From assembly GCA_965231815.1 (NCBI GenBank), contig OZ246890.1, positions 3,100,001 to 3,164,000 of the forward strand: a stretch of 64,000 nt of DNA. The letters are read 5' to 3'. The DNA is from JAPPFW01 sp965231815 (lineage in GTDB: Bacteria; Actinomycetota; Acidimicrobiia; Spongiisociales; Spongiisociaceae). The number at the start of each line of letters is the position of its first letter. The stretch's first letter is position 1. The notes beneath the pieces were generated by a model. The model did not search any database, was not told the origin of the DNA, and saw only the letters and a program-made list of their open reading frames with translations. A program made the translations under genes and the position numbers. Positions 31,800 through 41,091 of this stretch are shown in pieces.

Positions 31800-32684
31800 T
31801 TATATCTTCAACTCGATCCGGCCGGTTTGGAGCCGCAGGAGGACCGGAGTAGTTCCGATCGGTTCACCATCTATCTCCACCGGCCACGGATCGGTACTTT
31901 CTAGCCTAACCTCGGTTGCCACAAATCTGCGGACCGCCGGATCGGAGAGATGGTTACCTCCGCGTACCTTGGGCATCAGCCTGCCTATTTCTCTTTTGCG
32001 AGCCGTGATCACCTGGACATCGAGTAACTGGTCCACCATAGAAGCACGGGGAGCGATGTTGAAACCGCCCCCGAAGAACTGGCCGTTGGCGAACACTACC
32101 GCTAGCGACTCGCCGACAAACCGGCGTTTTCCGGCTTCGACCGATATCTCGCACCTAGGAAAGGTGGGTAGGGAGCCCACCACGCCCCCAACGTAACGTA
32201 GCGTTCCCAACCACCCGGGTAGCCCGAGCGCGGTCCGGGCTGCGGCTGCCGTCGCGCCTGCGCTTGCTACGTTGAGGAAGAACCGTCTTCCCCATTCCCC
32301 TATTGCCATCCCTACGTCGACCGGATATGTGGTATCTCCGGCTAGGCGTTCTACGGCGGGGCCGATCAGGTTACCGATTCCGAACGTCCGCATGAGGTCG
32401 CATCCGGCGCCGGCCGGCAGCACACCCAGAACAGGAGGCTTTGCCCAGGTGTGCGTCAGCAGGGTGTTGAGCACCGCGTTGACGGTCCCGTCCCCGCCGA
32501 CCGCTACGAACTTGCTGCGCCCTTCGGAGGCCGCCGCGCCGATCGTTTCACGCAGGGCTGCCAATCCGTCAACCTCGATCACGTCCCCCGAAATACCCCG
32601 GCTCCGTAGCGCAGCCTCGACCTTGGCCTTTGCCCGACGTCCGTGCGTGGCGTGGGGGTTGACGAGGGCAAGCCAACCGCTCAC
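31800..32684 (-). CDS. Diacylglycerol/lipid kinase family protein
   Basis: This 294-residue protein has the DAGK catalytic domain. ALVNPHATHGRRA at the N-terminus is the NP..G nucleotide motif, KFVAVGGDGTVNAVLNTLL contains GGDGT, and LGVLPAGAGCDLMRTFGI matches the family's 'GTGND' loop with G-A-G-C-D. The second domain ends with VEIDGEPIGTTP. Relatives phosphorylate diacylglycerol, sphingosine-like lipids or other membrane lipids. The Cys replacing Asn in that loop is unusual. It overlaps helY by four bases. Confidence 0.85.
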   Translation of the reverse strand: MSGWLALVNPHATHGRRAKAKVEAALRSRGISGDVIEVDGLAALRETIGAAASEGRSKFVAVGGDGTVNAVLNTLLTHTWAKPPVLGVLPAGAGCDLMRTFGIGNLIGPAVERLAGDTTYPVDVGMAIGEWGRRFFLNVASAGATAAAARTALGLPGWLGTLRYVGGVVGSLPTFPRCEISVEAGKRRFVGESLAVVFANGQFFGGGFNIAPRASMVDQLLDVQVITARKREIGRLMPKVRGGNHLSDPAVRRFVATEVRLESTDPWPVEIDGEPIGTTPVLLRLQTGRIELKI

Positions 32685-34744
32685 GTCACTCCACCGGCCG
32701 CAACCACACCCCGGTCCATCGAGACTCGGGCCGGTCTGATGATCGGGGCCAGATCAGCGATGGGTAGCGAGTCGACTACCGCCTCGAGTTGGCGCAAGAT
32801 GTCGATGATCTGCCGTGCGATGCGCACGAAGTCCCCCGGGGCCAAGGACGCGTGGTCGAGGACATCGTCCAAGTCCTGGTTGCTAGCCCAACGGTAGGCG
32901 AGGAATCCGAAACCAGAATGAGGTTGGCGGGTGGGGGGTAGGCGGTAGCGCTTCTCGGCGAGGGTGTGACGTTTCCACAACTCCAGTATCTGTTCCCACT
33001 TCATCCGGAGAGCCTCCGTAGGCCAGAGGCCGTTTTCCCCCTCGTCACGCCGGGGTTCGTATACGAAGACCGACATCAACGAGGCGAGTTCGGCGGGGCC
33101 GAGTCCGGACAAGTACCCGGCTTGGGCCGCCTCCACCAGCAGGAAGTCCAATTCGCTGTACACCAGCCGGAGGGCTTCCCCCGGTGCTCTCAGTGTCCAG
33201 CCACGGAGGAACCGTCGATGTTCCAGAAGTCGGCGTGTCCGGTGGAAGCGGATGACCAGATCCGGCAGGTTGACCCTTCCGCCTCCTGCCGACCTCTTCC
33301 TGCCGGTCTTCCGTGAGCTTCCCCGCACCTGGCGTTGTTGAAATTGGGCGAACGAGGCTTCCAGCAACTGTTCCGCTCTCCGGCGCGGGTAGTTGGCGAT
33401 CAGGTTGACGACCATGTTGTACGTCGGTCGGAAGCTGGAGCGGAGGGGATGGCTTCCCAGGTCGGCGATCGACGCTACCCGCTGGAAGGGAACGTAGGGC
33501 GAATGCAGCACCACTCCGTGCCCGACCGGGTCTATCCCCCGGCGCCCTGCTCTTCCGGTCATCTGGGTGAACTCCCCCGGAAGCATCAGTTCGTGACCCT
33601 GGCCGGTGAACTTACTCAGCTGGTCGAGAACCACGGTGCGGGCGGGCATGTTGATACCGAGGGACAGCGTCTCGGTGGCGAAGATCAGCTTCACCAGTCC
33701 ATCACAGAAGAGTTGCTCGGTTAGTTCCTTGAAAGCCGGAACGAGTCCGGCGTGGTGGGCGCCCACTCCCCTCTCCAAGTGGTCCAGCCAGGTGGAGTAT
33801 CCGATCGCCCGGAGATCCGATTCCTCCAAGTGGGTGGTTCCCTCCTCGACACGGGATCTGATTTCCTCTCGTTCCCGTTGGTCGGTAAGCCGGATGCCTG
33901 CTTGCGCAATACGGGCTGCAGCCTTGTCACATCCGGCCCTCGAAAAAATGAAATATATGGCGGGAAGTCGGTCCAGACCAGCGAGGTATTCGATGACGGT
34001 GAGCTGTCTCGGAGTGGCGAACCTTCTCCTACGGCCGCCGCGCCGGGCCAGCGCCCGAGGTATGGCCGGGTTGGGCTTCGGGCGGGAGGAGGAGCCTGTG
34101 AAGAGCGGGAGTACGTGTGCCTTCTTTTCGAAGCGATCCCAAACCGCCCACCAGCGCTCGAGCGGGACGGGACGGCGCCGCTCGATCACCAATTCGGTAG
34201 GTCCTCGTCTTGACCGCACCCATCGGGTGAACTCGTCCGCATTGGCGACTGTGGCCGAGAGACAAACCAGCTTTATGTGAGGCGGGGAGTGGATAATCAC
34301 TTCTTCCCACACCGCCCCTCTGAAGCGGTCCTGCAAGTAGTGAACTTCGTCGAGAATCACAGTCTCCACCGACGACAGATCACTTCCCGAGTAGATCATG
34401 TTCCTCAGTACCTCGGTGGTCATAACCACGATCGGGGCTCGGTTGTTGACAGAGTTGTCCCCTGTAAGGAGGCCTACCCGGTCGGCGCCGTACATGTCGG
34501 TGAAGTCACGGAACTTCTGGTTCGACAGAGCCTTGAGCGGGGTGGTGTAGAAGGCGCGTCGGTTCCGGGTCAAGCTCCGGTGAACAGCGGCCTCGGCAAT
34601 GAGAGTCTTGCCCGAGCCGGTGGGCGCGGTCACCACCACGGACCGCCCTTGAGCCACCGCCTCGATCGCCATCGACTGGAACGGATCGGGTTCGAACGGG
34701 AGAGATCCCAGGAATTCGTGGAGGGTTACTTCTTGAGGGTCCAT
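32681..34744 (-). CDS. helY: Ski2-like DEAD/DEAH-box helicase HelY
   Basis: This 687-residue helicase shows motif I TAPTGSGKTLIAEAAVH, TTPLKALSNQK (Ia), TTEVLRNMIY, ILDEVHYLQD (DEVH, motif II), CLSATVANADE (III), TETLSLGINMPARTVV (V) and QMTGRAGRRGID (VI). A C-terminal helical region with KWEQILELWKRHTLAEKRYR follows. It is shorter than mycobacterial HelY (about 900 residues), so part of the C-terminal region is probably absent. It overlaps tatC by 19 bases, the same helY-tatC neighbourhood as in M. tuberculosis. A role in RNA processing or repair is inferred from the Ski2/Mtr4 family. Confidence 0.93.
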   Translation of the reverse strand: MDPQEVTLHEFLGSLPFEPDPFQSMAIEAVAQGRSVVVTAPTGSGKTLIAEAAVHRSLTRNRRAFYTTPLKALSNQKFRDFTDMYGADRVGLLTGDNSVNNRAPIVVMTTEVLRNMIYSGSDLSSVETVILDEVHYLQDRFRGAVWEEVIIHSPPHIKLVCLSATVANADEFTRWVRSRRGPTELVIERRRPVPLERWWAVWDRFEKKAHVLPLFTGSSSRPKPNPAIPRALARRGGRRRRFATPRQLTVIEYLAGLDRLPAIYFIFSRAGCDKAAARIAQAGIRLTDQREREEIRSRVEEGTTHLEESDLRAIGYSTWLDHLERGVGAHHAGLVPAFKELTEQLFCDGLVKLIFATETLSLGINMPARTVVLDQLSKFTGQGHELMLPGEFTQMTGRAGRRGIDPVGHGVVLHSPYVPFQRVASIADLGSHPLRSSFRPTYNMVVNLIANYPRRRAEQLLEASFAQFQQRQVRGSSRKTGRKRSAGGGRVNLPDLVIRFHRTRRLLEHRRFLRGWTLRAPGEALRLVYSELDFLLVEAAQAGYLSGLGPAELASLMSVFVYEPRRDEGENGLWPTEALRMKWEQILELWKRHTLAEKRYRLPPTRQPHSGFGFLAYRWASNQDLDDVLDHASLAPGDFVRIARQIIDILRQLEAVVDSLPIADLAPIIRPARVSMDRGVVAAGGVT

Positions 34745-35445
34745 CTGATGATCCAGATAGTCGCTTCGTAGAAGAGGTACAGCGGCGTTGACAGCAGGAT
34801 TAGCGTGACCGGATCACCGGTGGGGCTAACCGCCGCACCGACCGTGACGATGATCAGGACCGCCCAGCGCCGACCCGAGGCAAGCTTGTCCGATGACACC
34901 GCTCCTGCCGCGGCCGCGCCGAACAGGAACACCGGAAACTGGAAGGATACGCCGAACAGCAGGAGGAAGCGAACCACGAAGCGGGTGTAGAGTTCCACGG
35001 TCCAGAAGTTATCGAGGTCATCGAATATCGACACCAGAAAACCCACCGCGCGGGGAAGGCTCCAGTAGGCGAATCCGACACCCGATGAGAAGAGGATCAC
35101 CAGGATCGCTACTACCGGGAAGGCCCATTTACGTTCCCTGTTGGTGAGCCCGGGATTGACGAAGGCCCACGCCTGGTGGACCAGTACCGGGCTGGCGAGC
35201 AAGGCGCCGCCGAACAAGGACATTCGCATCGCGATCGAGAACTGGTCGGTAGGACCGGTCACGATCAAGGTATCGCCGGTTGTATCGGAATACGATGCCT
35301 GTAGCAGGTCGAGCAGGTTGTTACGGAAGAAGAAGGCAACCACCGCACCGACGGCGATAGCCGCTAAGGCTTTGACAAGCCTGGAGCGAAGCTCGGTGAG
35401 ATGTCCGATCAGTGGTTGGCTTGACGGATCGGTTTCGTCGGTCAT
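34726..35445 (-). CDS. tatC: Twin-arginine translocase subunit TatC
   Basis: This 239-residue protein has six predicted membrane helices. The N-terminal signature is PLIGHLTELRSRLVKALAAI, where the conserved Glu binds the twin-arginine signal. FVNPGLTNRERKWAF, FGVSFQFPVFLF and GRRWAVLIIVTVGAAVSPTGDP are also characteristic. It forms the receptor complex for folded-protein export with TatA/TatB. The stop-start overlap with the tatA-like gene is four bases. Confidence 0.96.
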   Translation of the reverse strand: MTDETDPSSQPLIGHLTELRSRLVKALAAIAVGAVVAFFFRNNLLDLLQASYSDTTGDTLIVTGPTDQFSIAMRMSLFGGALLASPVLVHQAWAFVNPGLTNRERKWAFPVVAILVILFSSGVGFAYWSLPRAVGFLVSIFDDLDNFWTVELYTRFVVRFLLLFGVSFQFPVFLFGAAAAGAVSSDKLASGRRWAVLIIVTVGAAVSPTGDPVTLILLSTPLYLFYEATIWIIRWTLKK

Positions 35446-36044
35446 GGAGCATCCTGCTCTCCGGCCGGCTCCTTCGGCTGGTCCTCATCCCGGGAGGTAC
35501 TCGCGTCGGGCTCATCATCGGTCACAGGAGGCGCAGGCTCGTCGGGCTCCGGTGGATGGACCGTGTCGGGCATGGGATCTCCCATGCCTTGCCACACCTC
35601 CTTCGGTGATACACCGGTGGGTGGTTGCGGGGCGACCCATCTAACGCCGGGCGTCCCTTGCGTGTCGGGTGTAATGCTTTCCGGCTTGTTGCTTGTGCTT
35701 CCTTCATCGGCCGATCCGGGCGGTTCCGAGGTGTTGCCGGGTGGGTTCTTCATGGAACGCTTGAGGTCTCGTTCGGCCGACTTGGCGGCATCGGCGGTTT
35801 GGGCCAGAGTCTGGCGCACATCCGAAACCGGTTTGGAGATTTCCTGCCTGATCTCCTTGATCGGTTCGGTGAGCGGGCCTATTTCCTGCTCTAACCCCTT
35901 TCGCAACTCGATGACGGCCCCCCTCAGCTCACGAAGATAGCCGCCGATCGTGCGGGCGATCTCAGGTAGGCGGTGGGGGCCGAATACCACCAACGCAATC
36001 ACCGCGATGGTCAGTACCTCAGCGCCGCTGAATGAACTAAACAC
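35442..36044 (-). CDS. Sec-independent translocase TatA/TatB-like subunit
   Basis: This 200-residue protein has one N-terminal membrane helix (AEVLTIAVIALVVFGPHRLP), the FGPxxLPE hinge, an amphipathic helix (RTIGGYLRELRGAVIELRKG) and a long Pro-, Glu- and Ser-rich tail. The LPEIARTIG sequence and the length (TatA is usually under 100 residues) suggest a TatB role, but TatA/TatB assignment from sequence is uncertain. The start is GTG at 36044. It precedes tatC in an operon with helY and the lipid kinase. Confidence 0.9.
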   Translation of the reverse strand: MFSSFSGAEVLTIAVIALVVFGPHRLPEIARTIGGYLRELRGAVIELRKGLEQEIGPLTEPIKEIRQEISKPVSDVRQTLAQTADAAKSAERDLKRSMKNPPGNTSEPPGSADEGSTSNKPESITPDTQGTPGVRWVAPQPPTGVSPKEVWQGMGDPMPDTVHPPEPDEPAPPVTDDEPDASTSRDEDQPKEPAGEQDAP

Positions 36045-36153
36045 GTTTCAATGGTACCTATGTACCCGGTGCCTTCCCTTCACCCGCAACACGACCTGTG
36101 ATGGCCGGATACCGGTAGCGCGCCGCAGCCTGCTCCGGAGCGAAAGCCGCGGT

Positions 36154-37092
36154 TCAGGACTCATCGTATCTGGCGAGGATTTCGCTGCGTAGTCGTCCCA
36201 GTTCCTGTTCTACCTCCCTACCTTTGACCAGGCGGGCCCGCTTGCCCAAGCGAATGAGCAGGCGGGCAGCCACACGGGGATCGGACACGGTGAAGAGAAC
36301 CCGCATCTCCGTTCCGTCATCCTCGATGACTTCGACCGGGTAGTACTCGGCTACCCACCGGGCGCCCGGTCCCAAGACCAGTTCGGCGTCGACGGCGTCA
36401 GCGGGGGGTGCGAACCCGATCTCGGGGCGGTCGGCATCCGGTGGCGGGGTGAAGGTTTCCGCCGTGAAAGTGAGGGTTCTTATCCGGTCGATCCTGAAAG
36501 TGCGATGGTCCTCTGCGAGTCTGCATTGGGCGGAAAGGTACCAGTGACCCATCGACGCGTACGTGATGAGTGGTTCTACTACCCGGTCGGTGGTCCGGTT
36601 GGTTCCCGCGGAAAGGTAGGTGATCCTTACAGCCCGGCGTTCCCTGGTCGCCTTTTGGAGATCAGCCAGATGTTTCGGTTCGGTCGGTAGCTCAGCGCCT
36701 ATGACCGGCCGGTCGTCGGGAAACACCACGGACGCCAGCTTCCGTACCGCCGAGGTGAGGGCAGGTTCGCCGTAGCTAGTGCCGTCGACCGCCATCCCGG
36801 CGGTGAGCAGCCCGAGCGCTTCGGGTGGTGTCAGGTGGAGTGGTCGCGAGAAGTAGTCGGCGGCCTCGAGGATTACGAGGTCGTCATCGATACATGCCCA
36901 GATCAAGTCATCGGGCCCGTAACCCGGTACACCACAGACGAACAATAGGGAGAGGTCCTTGGCGAGTTCGGACTTGTTCCGGTAGCCGAACCTTTGGATC
37001 ACTTCGGACACCATCGGATAGGGATTGGCAAGGATCCAGGGCACCATCGCCAGGATTCGAACCATGCGCCGCTGGGTGGAGGTAGTGGTCAC
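36154..37092 (-). CDS. pafC: WYL-domain regulator PafC
   Basis: This 312-residue protein has an N-terminal helix-turn-helix (QRRMVRILAMVPWILANPYP onward), a WYL domain (about residues 155-230; RAVRITYLSAGTNRTTDRVV then GHWYLSAQCRLAEDHRTFRI) and a WCX C-terminal extension. In mycobacteria PafB and PafC form a heterodimer that activates DNA-damage genes independently of LexA, with single-stranded DNA as the proposed signal. It starts with GTG and overlaps pafB by four bases. Confidence 0.93.
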   Translation of the reverse strand: MTTTSTQRRMVRILAMVPWILANPYPMVSEVIQRFGYRNKSELAKDLSLLFVCGVPGYGPDDLIWACIDDDLVILEAADYFSRPLHLTPPEALGLLTAGMAVDGTSYGEPALTSAVRKLASVVFPDDRPVIGAELPTEPKHLADLQKATRERRAVRITYLSAGTNRTTDRVVEPLITYASMGHWYLSAQCRLAEDHRTFRIDRIRTLTFTAETFTPPPDADRPEIGFAPPADAVDAELVLGPGARWVAEYYPVEVIEDDGTEMRVLFTVSDPRVAARLLIRLGKRARLVKGREVEQELGRLRSEILARYDES

Positions 37093-38018
37093 GATTCGCC
37101 CCTCACCTTTCGGATGAGCATCCGGCGGAGATCAGACGGTTCCAAGACTACGGCGGCGGCGTCGATTTCCAGAACGGCTTCTATGAAGGACTCCGGGTTC
37201 GAATACGGAGTGTCGAGGATGAGAGAACCATCGTCAAAGCGCTCGACCGGGGTGGACTTCGGAAAGCGGCTCTCCGCCCACCACGCCACGTCGGGATCCC
37301 ATCGCACCCGTGCGGTCCGCTGCTCGGCGCCTCCCCTCCGGGGTTGGGAGGAGTTGATGTCCCGGGCCGAGAACCCGCGGGGACGTTCGAACGCCCCGGC
37401 CGCTCCTACCACTTCCATCTTGTCGGTACGGTCCAACCGGTATGTACGAATCTTGCCGTCCCTGCCCATCTCTTCACCCGCGAAATACCAATGGCCGCTC
37501 CGGTGATAAACCCCGTACGGTGCGATCGTCCTGGGCTTATTCCTGTACAGGAAGGCGAGGCGCCGACGCTCCAGAACTGCCTTGAATACCCGGTCCAGCA
37601 GGTCGCTTTCGAGGCCGAGGTCGGCGCCGAACGGCCTTCCCGACTCTCCCAATCGTGCTCCTCCGAGCTTTAGTAGGGCATTGGATCCGGCCGGCCATCC
37701 TCCTGCATCAACCATGTGTACCGCCAACGCAAGCGCGGTACGTTCCTCTTCGGTCAAGCCGGGATCGATCCTCCGGTATTGCTCGTCGGGGATCACATAT
37801 CCCAACTCGACTTCCCACACGTCGGTCGCCCTCAACTCGAGCGAGAATCCGATCTGACGCAGGCTGTTCTTGTCCCGGGAGAACTTCCGGCGGAAGGCCT
37901 GGTCGGTCGAGTCGCCGTACCCGTCTACCTTGCTCCTGATCTCTTCTCGCGTAACAGGTCGCTTCGTATCCAGCAGATACGCCAGCAGGTTGATCTGTCG
38001 TTCAATGACTGCACTCAT
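37089..38018 (-). CDS. pafB: WYL-domain regulator PafB
   Basis: This 309-residue partner of PafC has an N-terminal winged helix (ERQINLLAYLLDTKRPVTRE), then a WYL domain with RRRLAFLYRNKPRTIAPYGV and SGHWYFAGEEMGRDGKIRTY, and a C-terminal WCX extension. The ATG at 38018 gives the usual N-terminus MSAVIERQ; the frame continues upstream without support. The order pafA-pafB-pafC-tatA-tatC-helY is as in M. tuberculosis. Confidence 0.93.
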   Translation of the reverse strand: MSAVIERQINLLAYLLDTKRPVTREEIRSKVDGYGDSTDQAFRRKFSRDKNSLRQIGFSLELRATDVWEVELGYVIPDEQYRRIDPGLTEEERTALALAVHMVDAGGWPAGSNALLKLGGARLGESGRPFGADLGLESDLLDRVFKAVLERRRLAFLYRNKPRTIAPYGVYHRSGHWYFAGEEMGRDGKIRTYRLDRTDKMEVVGAAGAFERPRGFSARDINSSQPRRGGAEQRTARVRWDPDVAWWAESRFPKSTPVERFDDGSLILDTPYSNPESFIEAVLEIDAAAVVLEPSDLRRMLIRKVRGES

Positions 38019-38110
38019 CCTGATCCCCGATTCTACAGGTGGATGGACTGTGGTACGAAGACGCAGCCCAATGACCGCGGATGGGCTCCAGGTACGTCCC
38101 GAACACCCGC

Positions 38111-39466
38111 CTACAGTCCCGCTATGAGCCGATCCACCCGTTCGTCGGTGGATTGAAACGGGTCCTTGCAAAGAACCGTGCGTTGTGCCTGATCGTTGAG
38201 CTTGAGATGCACCCAGTCCACGGTGAAGTCCCTCCTGTTAGCCTTGGCGGCTGCGATGAACTCTCCTCGCAGCCGAGCCCGGGTGGTTTGGGGGGGTTTC
38301 TTCATTGCGGTCACTATGGTGGCGTCGGTAACCACCCGGTCTACCAGGCGTTTCCGGGCTACCAAGTAATAGAGCCCCCGCGCCTTTGTCACATCGTGAT
38401 AGCTGAGGTCCAGCAACATGACGCGCGGGTGCGAAAGGGTGAGACCGTGCCGGTAGCGGTACCGTTCGATGAGCTGGTACTTGGTTACCCAATCGATCTC
38501 ACGGTGTAGGGAGAAGGGATCCCGTTCCAGGCCTGACAGCAGGTGTTCCCACATCGCCACCGCCTTCTCGATCTGAGAATGGAATCCGGGTCTCCTGCCG
38601 TATCTGATTACTCGCTCCAGGTACTCCCACTGGATGTCCAGCGCTGATAGCTCCCGACCGTTGGCAAGTTCGACCTTGCGGCGACAAGTAGGGTCCTGGC
38701 TGATCTGGCGGATCGCCCGGATCGGGTTGGCGAGGGTCATATCCCTGAAGACCACGCCGGCCTCGATCATTTCGAGAAGGGCGGCGGTCGTTCCCACTTT
38801 CACGTAGGTGGTGTATTCGCTCATGTTCGAATCGCCGGCTATTACGTGTAGCCGGCGATACTTCTCGGCGTCGGCATGAGGTTCGTCGCGAGTGTTGATA
38901 ATCGGGCGCGACCTGGTGGTGGCCGATGACACACCTTCCCAAATGTGGTCGGCTCGTTGCGAGATCGAATAGATCGGCCCGCGCGCCGTTTGGAGTAGCT
39001 TCCCGGCGCCCGAGAAGATCTGACGAGTCACCAGGAAAGGGATAAGGATGTCCAGCATCTTCTGGAAGTCGCCCTTGCGATGCACGAGGTAGTTCTCGTG
39101 GCATCCGTAGGAGTTACCCGCCGAATCGGTGTTGTTCTTATACAGGAAGATATCGCCCCTGATGCCCTCCTCGCGCAGGCGTTGCTCGGCGGTACGCTGC
39201 AGGTTCTCGAGAATCCGCTCTCCGGCCTTGTCGTGAGCGACTAGTTCGGTGAGCTTGTCACACTCCGGCGTTGCGTATTCGGGATGGCTTCCTACGTCCA
39301 GATAAAGGCGGGCGCCGTTTTCAAGGAATACGTTGGAGGACCGACCCCAAGAGACCACGTTCCGGAAGAGGTACCGGGCAACTTCGTCGGGACTTAGTCG
39401 CCGTTGGCCTCGGAGGGCACAGGTAATGCCGAACTCGTTCTCGATTCCGAAGATGCGGCGCTTCAC
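38111..39466 (-). CDS. pafA: Pup-protein ligase PafA
   Basis: This 451-residue ligase uses ATP to join the C-terminal Glu of Pup to substrate lysines. It begins RRIFGIENEFGITCALRGQR (magnesium-binding Glu), then ENGARLYLDVGSHPEYATPE (catalytic Asp) and LYKNNTDSAGNSYGCHENYL. Length equals the mycobacterial enzyme (452). The start is a GTG at 39466; another GTG two codons upstream is possible. It is separated from prcA by a 168-base gap that carries a strong hairpin. It shares about half its architecture with Dop at 41468. Confidence 0.96.
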   Translation of the reverse strand: MKRRIFGIENEFGITCALRGQRRLSPDEVARYLFRNVVSWGRSSNVFLENGARLYLDVGSHPEYATPECDKLTELVAHDKAGERILENLQRTAEQRLREEGIRGDIFLYKNNTDSAGNSYGCHENYLVHRKGDFQKMLDILIPFLVTRQIFSGAGKLLQTARGPIYSISQRADHIWEGVSSATTRSRPIINTRDEPHADAEKYRRLHVIAGDSNMSEYTTYVKVGTTAALLEMIEAGVVFRDMTLANPIRAIRQISQDPTCRRKVELANGRELSALDIQWEYLERVIRYGRRPGFHSQIEKAVAMWEHLLSGLERDPFSLHREIDWVTKYQLIERYRYRHGLTLSHPRVMLLDLSYHDVTKARGLYYLVARKRLVDRVVTDATIVTAMKKPPQTTRARLRGEFIAAAKANRRDFTVDWVHLKLNDQAQRTVLCKDPFQSTDERVDRLIAGL

Positions 39467-39504
39467 CCCCACAGGGTAGTGGTTCCTCACCGGATCTCTT
39501 GTCC

Positions 39505-39538
39505 GGAGTATCAGGGTACGGTTCCGCCCTGATACTCC
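39505..39538. promoter_or_regulatory. Perfect 12-bp inverted repeat between prcA and pafA
   Basis: GGAGTATCAGGG (39505-39516) and CCCTGATACTCC (39527-39538) pair perfectly around a 10-base loop. No T run follows on either strand, so it is not a standard intrinsic terminator. It may be an operator, an mRNA processing stem or an attenuating hairpin between the proteasome genes and pafA. Confidence 0.7.
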
Positions 39539-39634
39539 ATGCTGTCTGCGTGTTTGTATCCGGCGGCACAACCGGTGTCAACAGGGCTTGATACCGAGAG
39601 GCGGGTTGCGAGCCGCCGGGAAGAAGATACTCGA

Positions 39635-40303
39635 TCAGATATTCGCGAGTCGTTCCTTCGAAAGACGGTGGAACCGCCGGTTGTCCATGCGTCGGTCGAG
39701 AAGTGCTCCCTCCCAACCGTCGATGTTCCGGTCCTCCACCGTCCGGAAGGCCTCGGCCGCGATCCCTAGCGCCTCGTCGAGTGCCGGAGTCCCTTGATAG
39801 TTTTCACCCAGCTTTTCCGAGAGGGCATCCGACTTGCCGCCGATCGCCGTGTAGCCGCTCGTGTCGTAGAGGGTTCCGTCGTAGGTCACCCTAAAGAGCC
39901 GGTCATCGCTTACGGATTGGCCGACTTCAGTGATGAGAACCTCCACTTCGAAGGGTTTGGGTCCCTGGACGAAGATGTTGCCCAGCGTCTGGGAGAATGC
40001 CGAAGCGAGGCTCTTGGCGGTAACGTCCTCTCGCCCGTACTGGTAGCCCTTCACGTCGGCATACCGGATACCGGCCACCCTGAGAGATTCGAACTCGTTG
40101 TACTTGCCGACTCCCGCGAACGCTATGCGGTCATATATCTCCGAGATCTTCGTCAGGGTCCGGCTGGGATTCTCGGCCAGAATCAATACCCCTTCGCGGG
40201 TTTCGAGGGCGACGATGGAGCGACCCCGCGCAATCCCTTTTCGAGCGTATTCGGCCCGGTCCTTTACGAGTTGTTCAGGGGGAACGTAGAACGGGAGGGT
40301 CAT
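39635..40303 (-). CDS. prcA: Proteasome alpha subunit PrcA
   Basis: This 222-residue subunit forms the outer rings of the 20S proteasome. The N-terminus (YVPPEQLVKDRAEYARKGIA) contains the alpha-type gating helix. GVLILAENPSRTLTKISEIY and DRIAFAGVGKYNEFESLR are typical of actinobacterial PrcA. It lacks a catalytic N-terminal threonine, as expected. It overlaps prcB by four bases. Confidence 0.96.
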   Translation of the reverse strand: MTLPFYVPPEQLVKDRAEYARKGIARGRSIVALETREGVLILAENPSRTLTKISEIYDRIAFAGVGKYNEFESLRVAGIRYADVKGYQYGREDVTAKSLASAFSQTLGNIFVQGPKPFEVEVLITEVGQSVSDDRLFRVTYDGTLYDTSGYTAIGGKSDALSEKLGENYQGTPALDEALGIAAEAFRTVEDRNIDGWEGALLDRRMDNRRFHRLSKERLANI

Positions 40304-41091
40304 CGCGCCTTCTCCAAGGCTCGCGCAGCCGAGGTGGCCACCACCGATTCTTCGACTTCCCGGAACCCTTCGCCGCTTACCGTTACCACGTTGGGGTATA
40401 TCCCACGTCTCAGGTCGGGGCCCCCGGTGGCGAGGTCCTGCTCGGACGCCACGACCAGGGCTTGCATGGCGTGGTCTACAGCCTCGCGGCGGGTGGAGTC
40501 CGGTCGGAAGGCCGTGCGCAGGTAGGAACGCGCTTCCCGACTTCCGGAACCCGCCGCTCCGAACTCGTGTTCTTCGTAGCGACCACCTACCGCGTCAAAG
40601 GTGAATACATGCCCGGACTCCTTATCGGGCTCCACCCCGCAGAACAGCGGGATGACGATGAACCCCCGCAGAGCCAACGGCAGTTGGGTGCGGACCATAC
40701 GGGCCAGATAGTTGGCCTTCCCATCAAGGCTGAGGCGAACCCCCTCCAGTTTCTCGTAGTGCTCCAGTTCGGTCTGGAAGAGCCTGATCATCTCGATAGC
40801 CAGACCGGCCGTGCCGGAGATCGCCACCGCCGAGTACTTATCAGCCGCGAAAACCTTCTGGATCCTGCGGTGCGATACGTCGTATCCCGCCGTGGCCTGG
40901 CGGTCACCGACCATCATCACTCCGCCGTCGTAGCGGAGCGCTATAACCGTCGTTGCATCCGGCGCCGGAAGGGACGATGAGAGGGCATCCGGGGGTACCG
41001 ACCAGCGTGGCGCGAGATCAAGGGAACGAACCAGGTCGGTGAAGCTGGCACCGGGAACCGGGGCTTCCATAGGGAGTAGCGGACCGTTCAT
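40300..41091 (-). CDS. prcB: Proteasome beta subunit PrcB
   Basis: This 263-residue precursor has a propeptide of 46 residues; the catalytic threonine is predicted to be Thr47 in APDATTVIALRYDGG. Counting from it, Asp17 (VGDRQ) and Lys33 (RIQKVF) fall exactly at the conserved active-site positions. The residue before the cleavage point is Ala, whereas I recall Gly in mycobacteria and most beta subunits. SGTAGLAIEMIRLFQTELEH, GSGSREARSYL and SATGGPDL-like EQDLATGGPDLRRG match the family. The start codon overlaps the pup stop. Confidence 0.96.
   Translation of the reverse strand: MNGPLLPMEAPVPGASFTDLVRSLDLAPRWSVPPDALSSSLPAPDATTVIALRYDGGVMMVGDRQATAGYDVSHRRIQKVFAADKYSAVAISGTAGLAIEMIRLFQTELEHYEKLEGVRLSLDGKANYLARMVRTQLPLALRGFIVIPLFCGVEPDKESGHVFTFDAVGGRYEEHEFGAAGSGSREARSYLRTAFRPDSTRREAVDHAMQALVVASEQDLATGGPDLRRGIYPNVVTVSGEGFREVEESVVATSAARALEKAR

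Noticed and set aside
39505..39538. Intrinsic terminator after prcA
   Set aside because: The hairpin is perfect but no T run follows on either strand, so it was listed as a regulatory inverted repeat instead.
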